DNA from: Selaginella moellendorffii
Lineage: Eukaryota; Streptophyta; Lycopodiopsida; Selaginellales; Selaginellaceae
Length of the DNA stretch: 64,000 nt
Reading direction: 5' to 3'
Assembly (NCBI RefSeq): GCF_000143415.4
Contig: NW_003314279.1
Span: 2,120,866-2,184,865 of the forward strand
The translations under genes were made by a program, and so were the position numbers. A model generated the notes under the pieces. The model saw only the letters and a program-made list of their open reading frames with translations, was not told the DNA's origin and did not search any database. Positions 45,080 to 56,156 of this stretch are shown here, piece after piece (the stretch's first letter is position 1; each line of letters begins with the position of its first letter).

Positions 45080-47243
45080 TCACGCCAAGCGCAGGGTCAC
45101 AGCGCGCTTGTGGGCGTCCAGGCCTTCGACCTCGGCCATCATCGCCACGGACGGGCCGATCAAACCAAGCCCTTCGCGGCTCAGCGATTGCACGGTCATG
45201 TACTTGACGAACGAGTCCAGCGACACGCCGCCGTACATCCTAGCGTAGCCGTACGTCGGGAGGACGTGGTTTGTTCCACTCGCGTAGTCGCCAACGCTCT
45301 CGGGCGTCCACCTTCCCAAGAACACAGACCCTGCGAAGAAGAAGAAAGAGAAAAACTTCCACTCAATCGCGAAGAATGTGCTACGCAAACCTGCGTTTTT
45401 TATGTGATCCAGCCAAGCCTCAGCGTCCTCGGCGTTGACAATGAGATGCTCCGGCGCGTAGACATTGGAGAACTTGCAAGCCTGGAGAATGGATGCAAAC
45501 TCTTATCTAGTTTTCTACGATCGCGTAAAGGACTGACTGACTGACCTCTGCCATGCCTGGAGCAACGACGATGAAGCTGTGACCCAGCGCGACCGACGCG
45601 ATATCTCCCCGGGGAAGCTCCTGGCACTGCTTGTAAACTTGCTGTTCGATGGCCTCTAAGTCGACGCTGCCGACAGCCACGAGAACCACTTGGCTGTCCG
45701 GGCCGTGCTCCGCCTGTAAGTACACAAAGCGTTTCTAAGCAAAAAACAAAGCTAAAGCTTGACGAACCTGGGATAAGAGATCCGCGGCTACATGGATCGC
45801 ATTCGCGTTTCTATCCGCGATGACAAGGACTTCCGAGGGCCCAGCAGGCATATCTATGGAGATCATAGACTCGCTATTCTGTAGGATAGAAAAGCTTGAA
45901 AAAACGGTAAACTAAGAAGGAAAATATGCAACTTCGTACCTGTAGCAACATCTTCGCAGCAGTTACATACTGATTTCCAGGGCCTAGGATCTTGTCGACC
46001 TGTGGCAATATGGAGATGGAACGTCAATCACGGAAGCTTCAACAACAAATTCTTACTTTTGGACAGGAATTAGTGCCCCATGCCATGGCAGCTACAGCCT
46101 AAACAATTCCAAAGATGAGAACACGTAACAAAAGAGCATGAAGAGTGGAGTACCTGTGCTCCTCCAGCTTTTAGGATGTGAGTAGCTCCAGCTTTCTTAG
46201 CACAATATAAAACTTCCTGCTTGCTCCACTAAGCTTGACAACTTTTCGAGGAAAACAAAACACGTACCGGACATATTGAACCGTCCGACCGTGGTGGAGT
46301 CGCAAGAACAATCGTCTCACATCCGGCAATACCTGCGGGCTATTAATCTTGCAGCTTTAAGAAGAAAGATCAGTGAAAGACATGACGTACCACTGCTAGC
46401 ATGAGCGCTGTTGATGGAAGAACAGCCGTTCCACCAGGGACGTAAAGCCCGACGGCGTCGATACTCCTCGCAACTCGCCGGCATTTAACTCCCTGGGTGG
46501 CAAAACAGCCGAGGAGTTAGTATTTATCACACAAGCTCCAAGTTACCAGACTCGGATAGAGCACTGACGGGCATGGTTTCTACTTCAAGCTGTTGAGTCT
46601 TTCGCTGTGCAAGATGGAATTTGTAGATGTTGTCAAAGGCCACATCAAATGCAGCTTGGACATCTGGATCGAGCTGCCAAAACGTGAATGAGATCATACT
46701 TTCTTTGCGGCTTTGCAGAAAGATAGATCGAAAAGTTTTACCTTTGGATCTGGAAGGTCGGACACCCTTTCGACAATGTTGTCAAGCTCCACTCCATCGA
46801 ATTTCTTGGTGTACCTGGAAAGCTCGCCAGCGAGAAGATATTAAAGGCACGAGCAAAGCGAAGAGAGGAAAAAAGAATGCTTACTTGATCACCGCTTCAT
46901 CGCCAGAAAACCTCACATCTTCGACAATTGGTTCCACCTGTGACGGAAAAACTTAGAACGTCCCTCAAGCGCGATTTCTTCCTCACTGTTTTTAAAATGG
47001 AGGAGAAATCAATCCTGGGACGCGCTGCCAGGCCTTTCATATCGCTGTCGCTCAGCTCGGATAGCTTGTAAGTGCGCAATCGGAGCTGCTGGTTCTCCAC
47101 AGCTGAGAATCTCAGGCTCAAATTCCAGGAATGTAGAAAGAGATTCACTCACCCGTGCCGATCTTCGCCATTGCTACTGGCGCTCTCCTCGCGCACCTCG
47201 CATTCTCGATCAGCGTCATGGACGGATGAGCAGCAGCCTTCAT
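45080..47243 (-). CDS. HDH: Histidinol dehydrogenase
   Basis: HDH catalyses the last two NAD-dependent oxidations of histidine synthesis, histidinol to histidine, in plastids; it is a zinc enzyme. The gene has many short introns. Landmarks in order are [126 protein letters not shown] and [27 protein letters not shown]. The catalytic E-H pair (APEHL) and zinc-binding histidines are present. The first exon ([20 protein letters not shown]) may be a short transit peptide. Its stop is 82 bp from the NUP58 start. Two truncated pseudogenes of this gene lie at 56157-57245 and 58965-60030. Confidence 0.95.
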
Positions 47244-47300
47244 CGCCCTAGATCGCTGTTATTTTAGTTACTTAGATAGGATTTTAAACCTAGTCTTAAG

Positions 47301-47790
47301 AAAAACCCTAAAGAAGGTTCAAGCTTTCAAACCGAGGATAAGGTTGGATGTGAGAAGGTGTTCAAGCAGTGTTTTACAAATTTTAATCAATATGTGCCCT
47401 GTTTCAATCAATGCACCTTTCCAGTCAAAACAATAATAGTATAATTTAGCCTTTTTTCATTTATTCTTTGCTAAAATTTTTTTTTTTAGTTAAAAAAAAT
47501 TGTTTTTATAGTAAAAAGAGTTGCTTCGTTAATTGTAATTTTTTCCCCCAAATATTTTCCTTGCTTTAAAGATATACCATAAATGTATCATTGAAATTTT
47601 GTTCTATAATGAATAAAATTATTTAGTTTAACTTTAAAAGTTGCAACTTTCTATTGTATCATTTTTTAAGTCATTGTCAACTATATATAACAAACTTCTT
47701 CATAAGAAATATCTTATAATATATCTAATCATCTTTTATTGTAAAGTCAATTTTGTAATTTTGATGAAATTGAATAATAAAATTTATATT
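47301..47790. other. AT-rich spacer
   Basis: AT-rich DNA between HDH and the retrotransposon. No gene is seen. It is the target into which the element inserted. Confidence 0.6.
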
Positions 47791-47965
47791 TGTGAGGGCC
47801 AAATGTACGGCTACGATGCCGTATACTAATATTAGCGTAGTGGGATTTTGGTAGCCGTCGGATTGGTTTTAATCCGGACCACTCGCTCCTGTATATAAAC
47901 TAGGGTTTTTGGGCTAATTTATATACACATTTCTGTATTCCCTTTCTATATTCCATGCACTCACA
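47791..47965 (+). repeat. 5' long terminal repeat
   Basis: Begins TGTGAGGGCC and ends CACTCACA, so the ends form the inverted pair TGTGA/TCACA. A TATA box (tatataa, about 47892-47898) probably drives transcription. By eye it differs from the 3' LTR at about 12 of 175 positions, nearly all transitions. Confidence 0.93.
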
Positions 47966-49732
47966 TTGGTGGAGGTGAATGGCACTTTTGATTGTCCTTG
48001 GGGAGTGCTTGGATTTGGGATTTCAGTTTAGATCTAGCTTTTTCCATTTCCTTTCTTTTGTTCTTTCCTTTCAGGATTTTAGTTTAAATCTAGCTTTTTG
48101 CATTGTCTAGATCTACCATTTCCTTCTAGCTTTTTGTCGTTTCTCTTCTTTTGCTCTTTCTTTTTCATTCGTCTCCATAGTGTAAGTGACTAATTTTTCC
48201 ATTCTACTTTAGTCACTTAACCACGCCTCCGACCACTTGGAGGAGTCTCTTTCACAACCTCCATAAGTCCTATTTCGGACTTGGGCTTGCTAGCCCCGAG
48301 AATGGCATTCCCGCCACTCAACCTTTGCACCTAGTCCAAGTGCTTCGCATGTCCGATCCCATGACCGACACCCCAAAGTACCATTGACATATCAGCCTGT
48401 TACGCTAAGGCTATGCCCCTTCACCTTGGTCACACCGGTGGTCTAACACCAATTGCATCATAGTCCCACCTCTCAAGGACAAGGCATGAGTGATCATTCC
48501 AGATCCCCTCCTTAGCGTCCTTAAGATGCCCACAGACATGGGGATTCGCCTTCCCCAATATCCCTTTTCTGGTCCCCATCAAGTCCCTTTCTACCCATGG
48601 CCGTGTTCACCAACACTGCCACTGGATTGAGGCCCACAAGCCCGACCACTAAGTCCCACGGACCTCTGGGACTTCCTCACCACCCGACTATATCCTTAGT
48701 CACTACACTAGAGGACTACTTCTCTTCCTTTCCATAGTCTGGGCCTTTGGGACAACATTTCGGAACACCGTGGCCCTAGACAAGCCTCATAGGTACTCTC
48801 CCCGCCTTCCGCCTTTGGGTGCTCTAGCCATGGGCTTAGAGCGAGGTTCCGTTGAGCCACGCTAGGTATCCAAGTAGGTAGTGCCACCCACACTTGGATT
48901 GGGAGCATCAGCCAGTCGATCTCTCGGGGGAACTAGAGTTGGCTCTTGAACACTTCACCAAGCTACCCTATTTGTCGATCCGTATTCACTCTAGTCTTGG
49001 ACTTCCCAGTGGTCAGTTCATCACCCAACACTGGGGGCATGGCCTTCCTGGGCCAAACTGGCCTTTCCTAGCCAAACTGGCTCCAGTGGGGTCCAACCCC
49101 CACACTCTCCCTACTATACTTTTGGAAGCCCCAGCAGCCCCCCCCCCCCCCCCCGGGGGACGATTGCTTTGGGCTTTCACCCAACTGCCTATATTAGTAT
49201 TCAGACTCGGACTCGAACTTGAACTCGGACTCAGTCCCGGTTTTGGACTCGAACTCAGTCTCAGTCTCGGTCTCGGTTCCATCTCGGACTCCATCTCGGG
49301 TTCCACTCGGACTCCATCTCAGGTCCATCTCGGACTCCATCTCGGGTCCATCTCGGACTCCATCTCGGGTCCACCTCAGACTCCATCTTGGACTCTACTT
49401 CGGGTCTATCTCGGACTCCACTTCAGGTCCATCTCGGACTCCATCTCGGACCCCATCTCGGACTCCATCTCAGACTCTATCTCGGGTCCATCTCGGACTC
49501 TTCCATGTGTCATGTGTTGGTCCTTTTTGGGTCCCTTTTTGGAGCCTTGCTTATTAATTGCCTCGAGCTCGCTCCTCGAGCACTTTGTTGGGAGTTCCAC
49601 TCCCGCTCTCGACCTTCCAAGTCGGAGCTTTTAGTCCAAACGTGTTACGCTCGTTTGGCTTTCGCTTTGGCCACTACTACGTGGCACCCTTTTCGGCTCC
49701 ACTTTGGGGCCTAGGGATTTTGTATCTCACAC
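47966..49732 (+). other. Long retrotransposon leader with C tract and tandem repeats
   Basis: About 1.77 kb lies between the LTR and gag. It contains a run of 17 C (49138-49154) and an imperfect tandem array of atctcggactcc/atctcgggtcc units (about 49200-49500). Open frames across the array (for example 48894-49634) reflect the repeat and lack protein features. A related reversed copy is at about 1605-2730. Confidence 0.7.
49200..49500. repeat. Degenerate tandem array in the leader
   Basis: Units of about 11-12 bases alternate between ctcggactccat and ctcgggtccat, giving a higher-order period near 23 bases. Confidence 0.85.
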
Positions 49733-50584
49733 ATGGCAAATCAACAATCTCCTCCTTTGACTCTGGAGCAGCAGTTGGTACAATTGCTTGATGCTATGTG
49801 CTTGCAATTGAACAACCAAACTCAATTGATAGCGGCATTCACGGCACGTGGTACAACTCCTTTTGCTCTTGGTGCCAATCCTCGCGTTCAACCGGAGTTC
49901 TTTAGCGGGAATCCTGGGGATGATGTGTACCATTGGTTTGATCACTTTACGGTGATTGCCACATATCATTCTTGGGATGATGCTCGACATTTGCGTGAGT
50001 TTCCCACATGTCTCCAAGGGACGGCATTGCGGTATAACAGTTTGGGAGCAGCCACTCGCGGGGATTGGAGTGTTCTTCCGGATGTCTTCAAATGTGTCTT
50101 CGGACATGCCAATGACTGTGATGATGCTTTCCAACAATTGCATCGTCTTCGCCAAGGGCCACCTGAGTCAGTGATGCAATTTGGTGTTCGTTTCCGAAGT
50201 CTTTTGCTTCGTGTGGAGCCACATATATCAGAGCTGATCAAGCTAAGAATGTTGTAGCTAGCACTTCGTCAAGATCTTGTCGGACTTGTGCATGCACTTG
50301 CTCCCGCCACCCTTGACGATGCTCTTCGCTTGGCACAACGTTATGAGACGTTGCCTCTTCCACTTCTCGCTGCACGTCCTTCAGCTCCACTTCCTGTGGG
50401 TGATGGTCCTATTCCAATGGAGGTTGATGCTACTACTGCTCAAGTCCAAGGTCAAGGGCGAGGACGTGGTCGTGGCCGTGATGTTCGCTACTGGGCATGT
50501 GATAAAGTTGGTCATACTTATCGGCATTGTCGGCGTTTTCCGGATTGGCGACCTCCATTTCCTGGGTGGAGACCTTGGCATTAG
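49733..50584 (+). pseudogene. Retrotransposon gag, interrupted
   Basis: The frame starts MANQQSPPLTLEQQL and has a typical retrotransposon Gag core (EFFSGNPGDDVYHWFDHF … FKCVFGHANDCDDAFQQLHRL). A TAG at 50255 breaks it; the same frame goes on to a basic GRGRGRG segment and a zinc knuckle (WACDKVGHTYRHC, about 50492-50530). The knuckle lacks its first cysteine, which is tyrosine here. The frame ends at 50584 and overlaps pol in the minus-one frame. Confidence 0.85.
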
Positions 50585-53500
50585 CAACGTCCCGTTGGTG
50601 CTGCTGCAATGGAAGGTTTGCATCCGGAAAACGAGGAGTCACGCAAGTAATGGAGGGACCTTGCACGAATAAGTCAATGACCCTTCCATCTTTCTTTCGG
50701 GAGTATCATCAAGGGGTTCACTCGGCACCAGTTCATCCAGTGTTTACTTTCCAAGCTCGTCTTTATAACAAGAGGTCTCCTATTATTCTCTCCGTGTTGG
50801 TTAATATAGGTTCAAGTTTATCTTCTATTGCTCGACCTGTTACCACACGTTGTCGTCTACACTTGCGTCGTGCGGCGGAACCAGTTTTCATTCTTTATGG
50901 CAACAGCCGTACACATGCATGTGCACAGGATGAGGCAGACCTGGTTGTGCGTGTGGGCAATCTCAAGCTTGAGTTGCAGTCGTTGCGGGTGGTGCCGAGT
51001 CAAGCTTTTGACCTCATTCTTGGTATGGATTGGTTGCAGCACCATCATGCCAAGTGTGACTTTGAGGCTTCTCCCCCTTGTCTCATACTTCCTTATGTTT
51101 CATCCATTCCTCTCACTTCTGTACCTCTTCGTCCCTTTACTTCTACCTCTGCTTCCATTACTTTTGTTTCCCCACTCTTTCCTCCTATGTTTCCATCTTG
51201 TTCTGCTCTTCCCTTTTTCGATCCCTCCGACGATCTTTGTGTTGCAGCAGTTGACCGGCTCATAAAGGAGTATTCTGATCTCTTTGACTTTGACCTATCG
51301 TCTGGAGCCAAGATTGCCACACGTCATCCGATTCCAACTGGGGATGCTCATTCAATCAAGGTTCCTGTTCGTCGTCATTCACCAAAGGAAATCAAAATTT
51401 TACATGCAAATGTCAAGGAGATGTTGGAGAAGGGTGTTATTCGGAAGTCGAGGAGTCTTTGGGCATGTGAACCTCATCTTGTGACGAAGCCTGATGGGAG
51501 TATTCGTTTCTGCATTAACTATCATCCGTTAAACGACGTAACGATCCTGGATGTGTACCCTCTTCTTCACACTACTGATCTCTTGGATCGTCTGGGGCGA
51601 AATCGTTGGTTCTCCAAGCTAGATCTTGCTTCTGGGTATTAGCAAGTACCGATGGCCGAAGAAGATATTCCTAAGACTGCTTTTCGTACACCATTTGGTT
51701 TGTATGAGTTCTTGGTGATGCCATTTAGTTTGAACAATACTCCAGCAACTTTTCAACGGATGATGGACGAGGTTCTTTGCGATATGCTGGAGGTGATTGC
51801 TGACTTCATTGATGATGTCTTGATCCACTCGGAGGGGACGTGGGAGGAGCATATTCGTGATGTTTGTAAAGTGTTGGATCAACTACGCGACGTTGGTTTA
51901 AAGTTGAAGTGGTCGAAGTGCATGTTTGGATCCAAGGACACAACTTATCTTGGGTACTGTATTTCTCGTGAGGGTTTGCAAATTAATCCTAACAAACTTG
52001 TGGCTATTCTAAAGTTCCCTACTCCGAAGTGTGTGAATGATGTGCAGTGCTTCTTGGGCAAGGTGCAGTATCTCGGGCGTTTTATGGATCATCTTTCTGA
52101 TCGCACTGCACCATTGCGAGCGTTGTTGAAGTCATCAACATCATCTTTCATTTGGTCTTCAGATTGTGAGTGGGTGTTCAGGGATCTCAAAGAGTTATTA
52201 ACAACTCCTCCGGTTTTAGCATATCCTGACTACACTCGACCTTTTATTTTGCGTGTGGATGCTTTTAACATTGGTCTTAGAGGTGTGTTAATGCAAGAGA
52301 GCTCGAGTGTGCCTGGTCAGCGCCATCCCATTACATATATAAGCCGTACCTTACAACCAGCGGAGATGAACTACTCTACGACAGAGGAGTGTTTAGCGGC
52401 AGTCTGGGGTTTTGAGAAACTTCATGCATATCTACATGGTTCTCAGACATTACTTGAAGGTGACCATGCTGTTGTTACTTCGTTATTAAAGCGGAAGAAC
52501 CTGGTTGGTCGTACGGCTCAGTGGGCTTTGAAGCTTCAGATATATGATTTTGATGTTATTCACCGCCCAAGGAGTTCTATGGCTAATGCTGATGCCCTTT
52601 CTCGAGCTCCTCTTCCTTCTTCACTCTCTTCTCATGTTTCTGACGAGCCTGTTGTTCCAGCATCTATGGATTTTCTAGACGAGGATTCTATGCTGTCGGC
52701 AGTTGCTGTACTTGACATTTAGTGTCCACAAGGTGCAGAGCAAGATCTACCTTCGCTTGATGAGGTTCGTGAGGCTCAAAAGATTGAGCCCTAGATTCAA
52801 AAGCTTCGAGATGGGTTTGAGAATCCTGCATCACTTGCTGATGACTTGCCTTTCCGGCATTTACATTCTAAATATCGTCTTGAAGATGGCCTTCTTTATT
52901 TTGTGGGGACAGATCCTGATGATCATTTACGGCTGATGGTGCCTTCTATCTTTATTCCACGGTTTCTCCATACCTACCATGATTCTCCTGTTCTAGGTGG
53001 GCATATGGGACATCGTTGTGTAATTGAGAAGCTACGCAGGTCTTTCTATTGGCCGGAGATGCGACGTGATATTATTCGGTATGTGCGTAGCTGCATTTGG
53101 TGCCAAACTCGTAATACTCCCCCTCGAGCTACAGAAAGACGGTTGGAGTCAATTGTAGTTTCCCGTCCGTTTGAGTTTGTGGCGTTTGATCTTATGGGAC
53201 CTTTTCCACGATCAACTGCTGGCAATGAGTATGTTATTATTGCTTCTGACTATTTGACTCGTTGGGTGGAAGTTAGTGCTCCTTTTCCACAATCAACTGT
53301 TGGCAATGAATATGTTATTATTGGTTCTGACTATTTGACTCGTTGGGTGGAAGTTAGTGCTCTTGCTAGCGCCTCTGCAACTACTGTTGGATACTTCCTC
53401 CTCAATCAAGTGGTGTTCCAGCATTCTTGTCCAGAGCGCATTCTTTTGGATAATGGTCCCGCATTTATGGCTGAGACATTTCATGTTTTGACGTCTCGGT

Positions 53501-54192
53501 TGGGGATTCGCTACACTTTCATGAGTGCTTATCATCCACAATCAGACAGTCTGGTGGAACGGCTCGTTCGGACGTTCAAGGGGATGATTGCAAAGTATGT
53601 GAACTTTCAGCATTCGGATTGGGATAGTTAATTGTCGTCTCTTCAATATGCATATGTCACTAGGGTGCAGAGTTATGTTGGTGCTTCACTATATAAACTT
53701 CTATATAGTCATGATCCAATATTACCAACAGAGTTGGGTTTACCTTCGCGATTGCCACGAGCTGCGGATGCTAGGTCATGGGATCAATATTTGACAAACA
53801 TTCTTCCACTTGTCCGAGCGGAGTCTGTCGAACACTTAGGCTGCATACAAGTGGGACAACAATGGTGCTACAACTCCCATCATCGTCCACCTGTAGAGTA
53901 CAAAGTGGATGATTTGGTGTTAGTCTGTTTTCCCCATCTTACGGTACGTGGTTTATTTAAGGGGCTCCTTGCACAGTGGAAAGGACCGTATCGGGTGTTA
54001 CGGCAAGTTGGACCACAAGTTTATGAGGTTTGGCATGACATCCAACAGGCCGATCCTCCAGAGGTTGTGCATGTGCAGCGGTTGAAACACTTCATACAAA
54101 GGGATCATGAGCAGTTAATACCATCTACAAATCTACCGATGCCTCCTCCTGATGTTCCTCCAGATCCCGGCCCGTCTACAAGAGAACCCTAA
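50527..54192 (+). pseudogene. Retrotransposon pol (protease, RT, RNase H, integrase), interrupted
   Basis: All pieces lie in one frame. The protease region (about 50780-51060) has LVNIGSS where an active enzyme has D-S/T-G, so the catalytic aspartate is gone; the later LILGMDWL is intact. Reverse transcriptase runs from about 51240 to 51960 and has FIDDVLIHS at the metal site, with F for the usual Y. RNase H follows (LRVDAFNIGLRGVL). The integrase (from about 52830) has an H-H-C-C finger (GGHMGH … CIWCQ), FDLMGPFP, LDNGPAF and SLVERLVRTFK for the D-D-E triad. TAG stops occur at 51640, 52720 and 52792 and TAA at 53629. An 81-bp tandem duplication lies in the integrase core. No chromodomain is seen. 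Confidence 0.93.
53200..53361 (+). repeat. 81-bp tandem duplication in integrase
   Basis: The segments 53200-53280 and 53281-53361 are near-identical tandem copies. Each encodes 27 residues (…GNEYVIIASDYLTRWVEV…). They lie between the first and second catalytic aspartates and lengthen that spacing by 27 residues without shifting frame. Confidence 0.93.
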
Positions 54193-54224
54193 TGATCTTC
54201 CATTATTCCAAGAGGAGGGGATGA

Positions 54225-54399
54225 TGTGAAGGCCAAGTGTACAGCTACGATGCCGTATACTAATATTAGCGCAGTGGGATTTTGGTAGTCGTCAGATTGG
54301 TTTTAATCCGGACCACTCACTGCTGTATATAAGCTAGGGTTTTTGGGCTAATTGATATGCACATTTTTGTATTCCCTTTCTATATTCCATGCACTCACA
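54225..54399 (+). repeat. 3' long terminal repeat
   Basis: Same 175-bp unit as the 5' LTR, with TGTGAAGGCC at the start and CACTCACA at the end, preceded by the purine-rich tract. The TATA box is at about 54325-54331. Confidence 0.93.
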
Positions 54400-55689
54400 T
54401 ATTAATATTTAAATAATTTTTAGTGTAAATTACTTCTATTGTAGTTTCTAACTAAATTTCTTATTAATGCTACATTTCAATAAATATCTTCTTTCTTAAA
54501 GTTTATATATTGTAGTCTTCAATTGGATTTATTTCTCATGATAAAAATTAATGAATATCATATACATATTTTAAATTTTTAACTAGTAATTTAATTACTT
54601 TTATCAAAGTTTCTAAGTAAAGTGCTTTAAAATTTGGTTAAAATCCCACTCTTAAGTGCTAAGATTACATGTGAATATGATAATTGAGCTTTATAAGTTT
54701 AGTTAATTGCTCTCTTTATTTCAACATAATAATTTTTATTTAATGTTTGCAAAAGTTTCCTTTAATTACCCATGAATAATTACACAAAGTTAAAAAAGTA
54801 TAATCACTATGTACTTCACCTTTAATAAAAAAATACCATATAATTGAATCTGAAAAGGATTGTATATAGAATTTACGAATGTTATCCTTGTCAAATTTTA
54901 CTTCAAAGGTATTAATGTTTTTTTCTTTAATTAGGTATTTTTATTTATGATTTTGAATAAAACTATTATCTTAATAAATCAATCATTTGTATAAACCCTA
55001 ATAGTAAGTTAATGAGATGCCTTAATTGAATTATTTATCTCGTCATACGCATGGAGGAAATTTCAACCCACATATTTATGAAATACAAATTAAAAAATTT
55101 ATAAAAGTTAAAATATTGACATTTCATCTCACATATCTATGAAATACACATAAAAGAAATTATAAAAGTCAAAATATTGATTTACTTATCAACTTTATCC
55201 TTCTATTAATCTTGAAAATACTTGATAAATTCTCTTTAATTTTGAAAATTCACCTCAAAATGTTTGATAAGTTACTTAATCTTAGCTCACATAATAGTAT
55301 CATTATAATAAGCTTGAATTAAATGATATATAATATTTTCAAAATGTTTCCATATTTCCCCATAATTTCACTTGACAAATAATATGTTTGAGCAAATTCC
55401 TCTTTACATGCCAAGTACATAATAGAATTTGACAATCAAATGTAGCTCTATATAAAAGTAAAATGAAATTAAATTATAGCATATTAAATTAATTACCCTA
55501 TAACATTAATCTCCACTTCAACATCATCAATTAATGGTTTTCCAATCTAATATGTGTTCAAAAATTTAATTCTTAAGCATTGTCATTCATTAGGAATTGT
55601 AAATTATCAAAGATAAAATAAATGAAAGCTTTACTTTATAGCAATTACTTTCAAAAGTTTATTTTTCCTGAATCATAGACATACATAAC
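54400..55689. other. AT-rich intergenic DNA
   Basis: No gene or recognisable element is visible in this 1.3-kb stretch. Confidence 0.6.
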
Positions 55690-56140
55690 ACTTCATCATT
55701 ATACAGATCCAGTAGCACTTTCCAGACAAATCCAACCCCCATTGCAGTGTTTCTACACTCTGGTTCCCTTTTCCAAGCAAAGTGCTAGGAGAATCTTAAA
55801 TGCTCCAGTAAGAGGATTCCATACTATAAGATCTTTCCCTTTCACCCCAAGTAACAAACCACTGCTAGCATATAAAACATAATCCATGTCATGCTCCATA
55901 GCAACCCAGCTTGCTTCTTGTCCCACAAAGCGGTTGCATCTGTAAAGAAACCTTTGGCACATATACTCTAGACCCAAAACATGAGGACTACGATTCAAGT
56001 GGTGTGTGTAGTGAAGAGCTGCAACGGGTGTCTCTATGAGATCCTTCCATGCCTTGCACACGGCTCTCACGCGGAAGTGTAAAACAGCTGCTGGCAGGCG
56101 CTTGAGCACCTCCCCATTTTCATTTTCTTTAGCCAAATTC
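55690..56140 (-). pseudogene. F-box protein gene fragment (piece A)
   Basis: The minus-strand frame has a clear F-box core (EVLKRLPAAVLHFRVRAVCKAWKDLI), then …LHYTHHLNRSPHVLG and IVWNPLTGAFK, the typical start of an F-box-associated domain. F-box proteins are substrate adaptors of SCF ubiquitin ligases. The frame has lost its proper start and runs upstream into antisense HDH pseudogene sequence (about 56157-56268). It stops at 55753. About 90 bp at its 3' end (55695-55790) recur inverted at 58210-58315, in piece B. Confidence 0.8.
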
Positions 56141-56156
56141 AAACCTAGTCTTAAGT

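Larger units (their letters stand above)
47791..54399 (+). mobile_element. Ty3/gypsy LTR retrotransposon, full-length but inactive
   Basis: The element has two 175-bp LTRs, a long leader, gag and pol in the order protease, reverse transcriptase, RNase H, integrase, which marks Ty3/gypsy. The flanks show a short matching target site (tatt on each side, or atatt if the last A of the LTR is shared). A purine-rich tract precedes the 3' LTR (about 54209-54224). A primer-binding site starting TGG may lie at 47967; the tRNA is not identifiable by eye. Gag and pol are interrupted by in-frame stops at 50255, 51640, 52720, 52792 and 53629, yet I find no frameshift inside pol. The element cannot move by itself. 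Confidence 0.95.

Noticed and set aside
48894-49634. 246-codon ORF before gag
   Set aside because: It spans the leader repeat and C tract with no domain, and is not needed to explain the element.
53632-54192. Chromodomain at the end of pol
   Set aside because: The C-terminal tail after the integrase is proline-rich and lacks the aromatic cage pattern.
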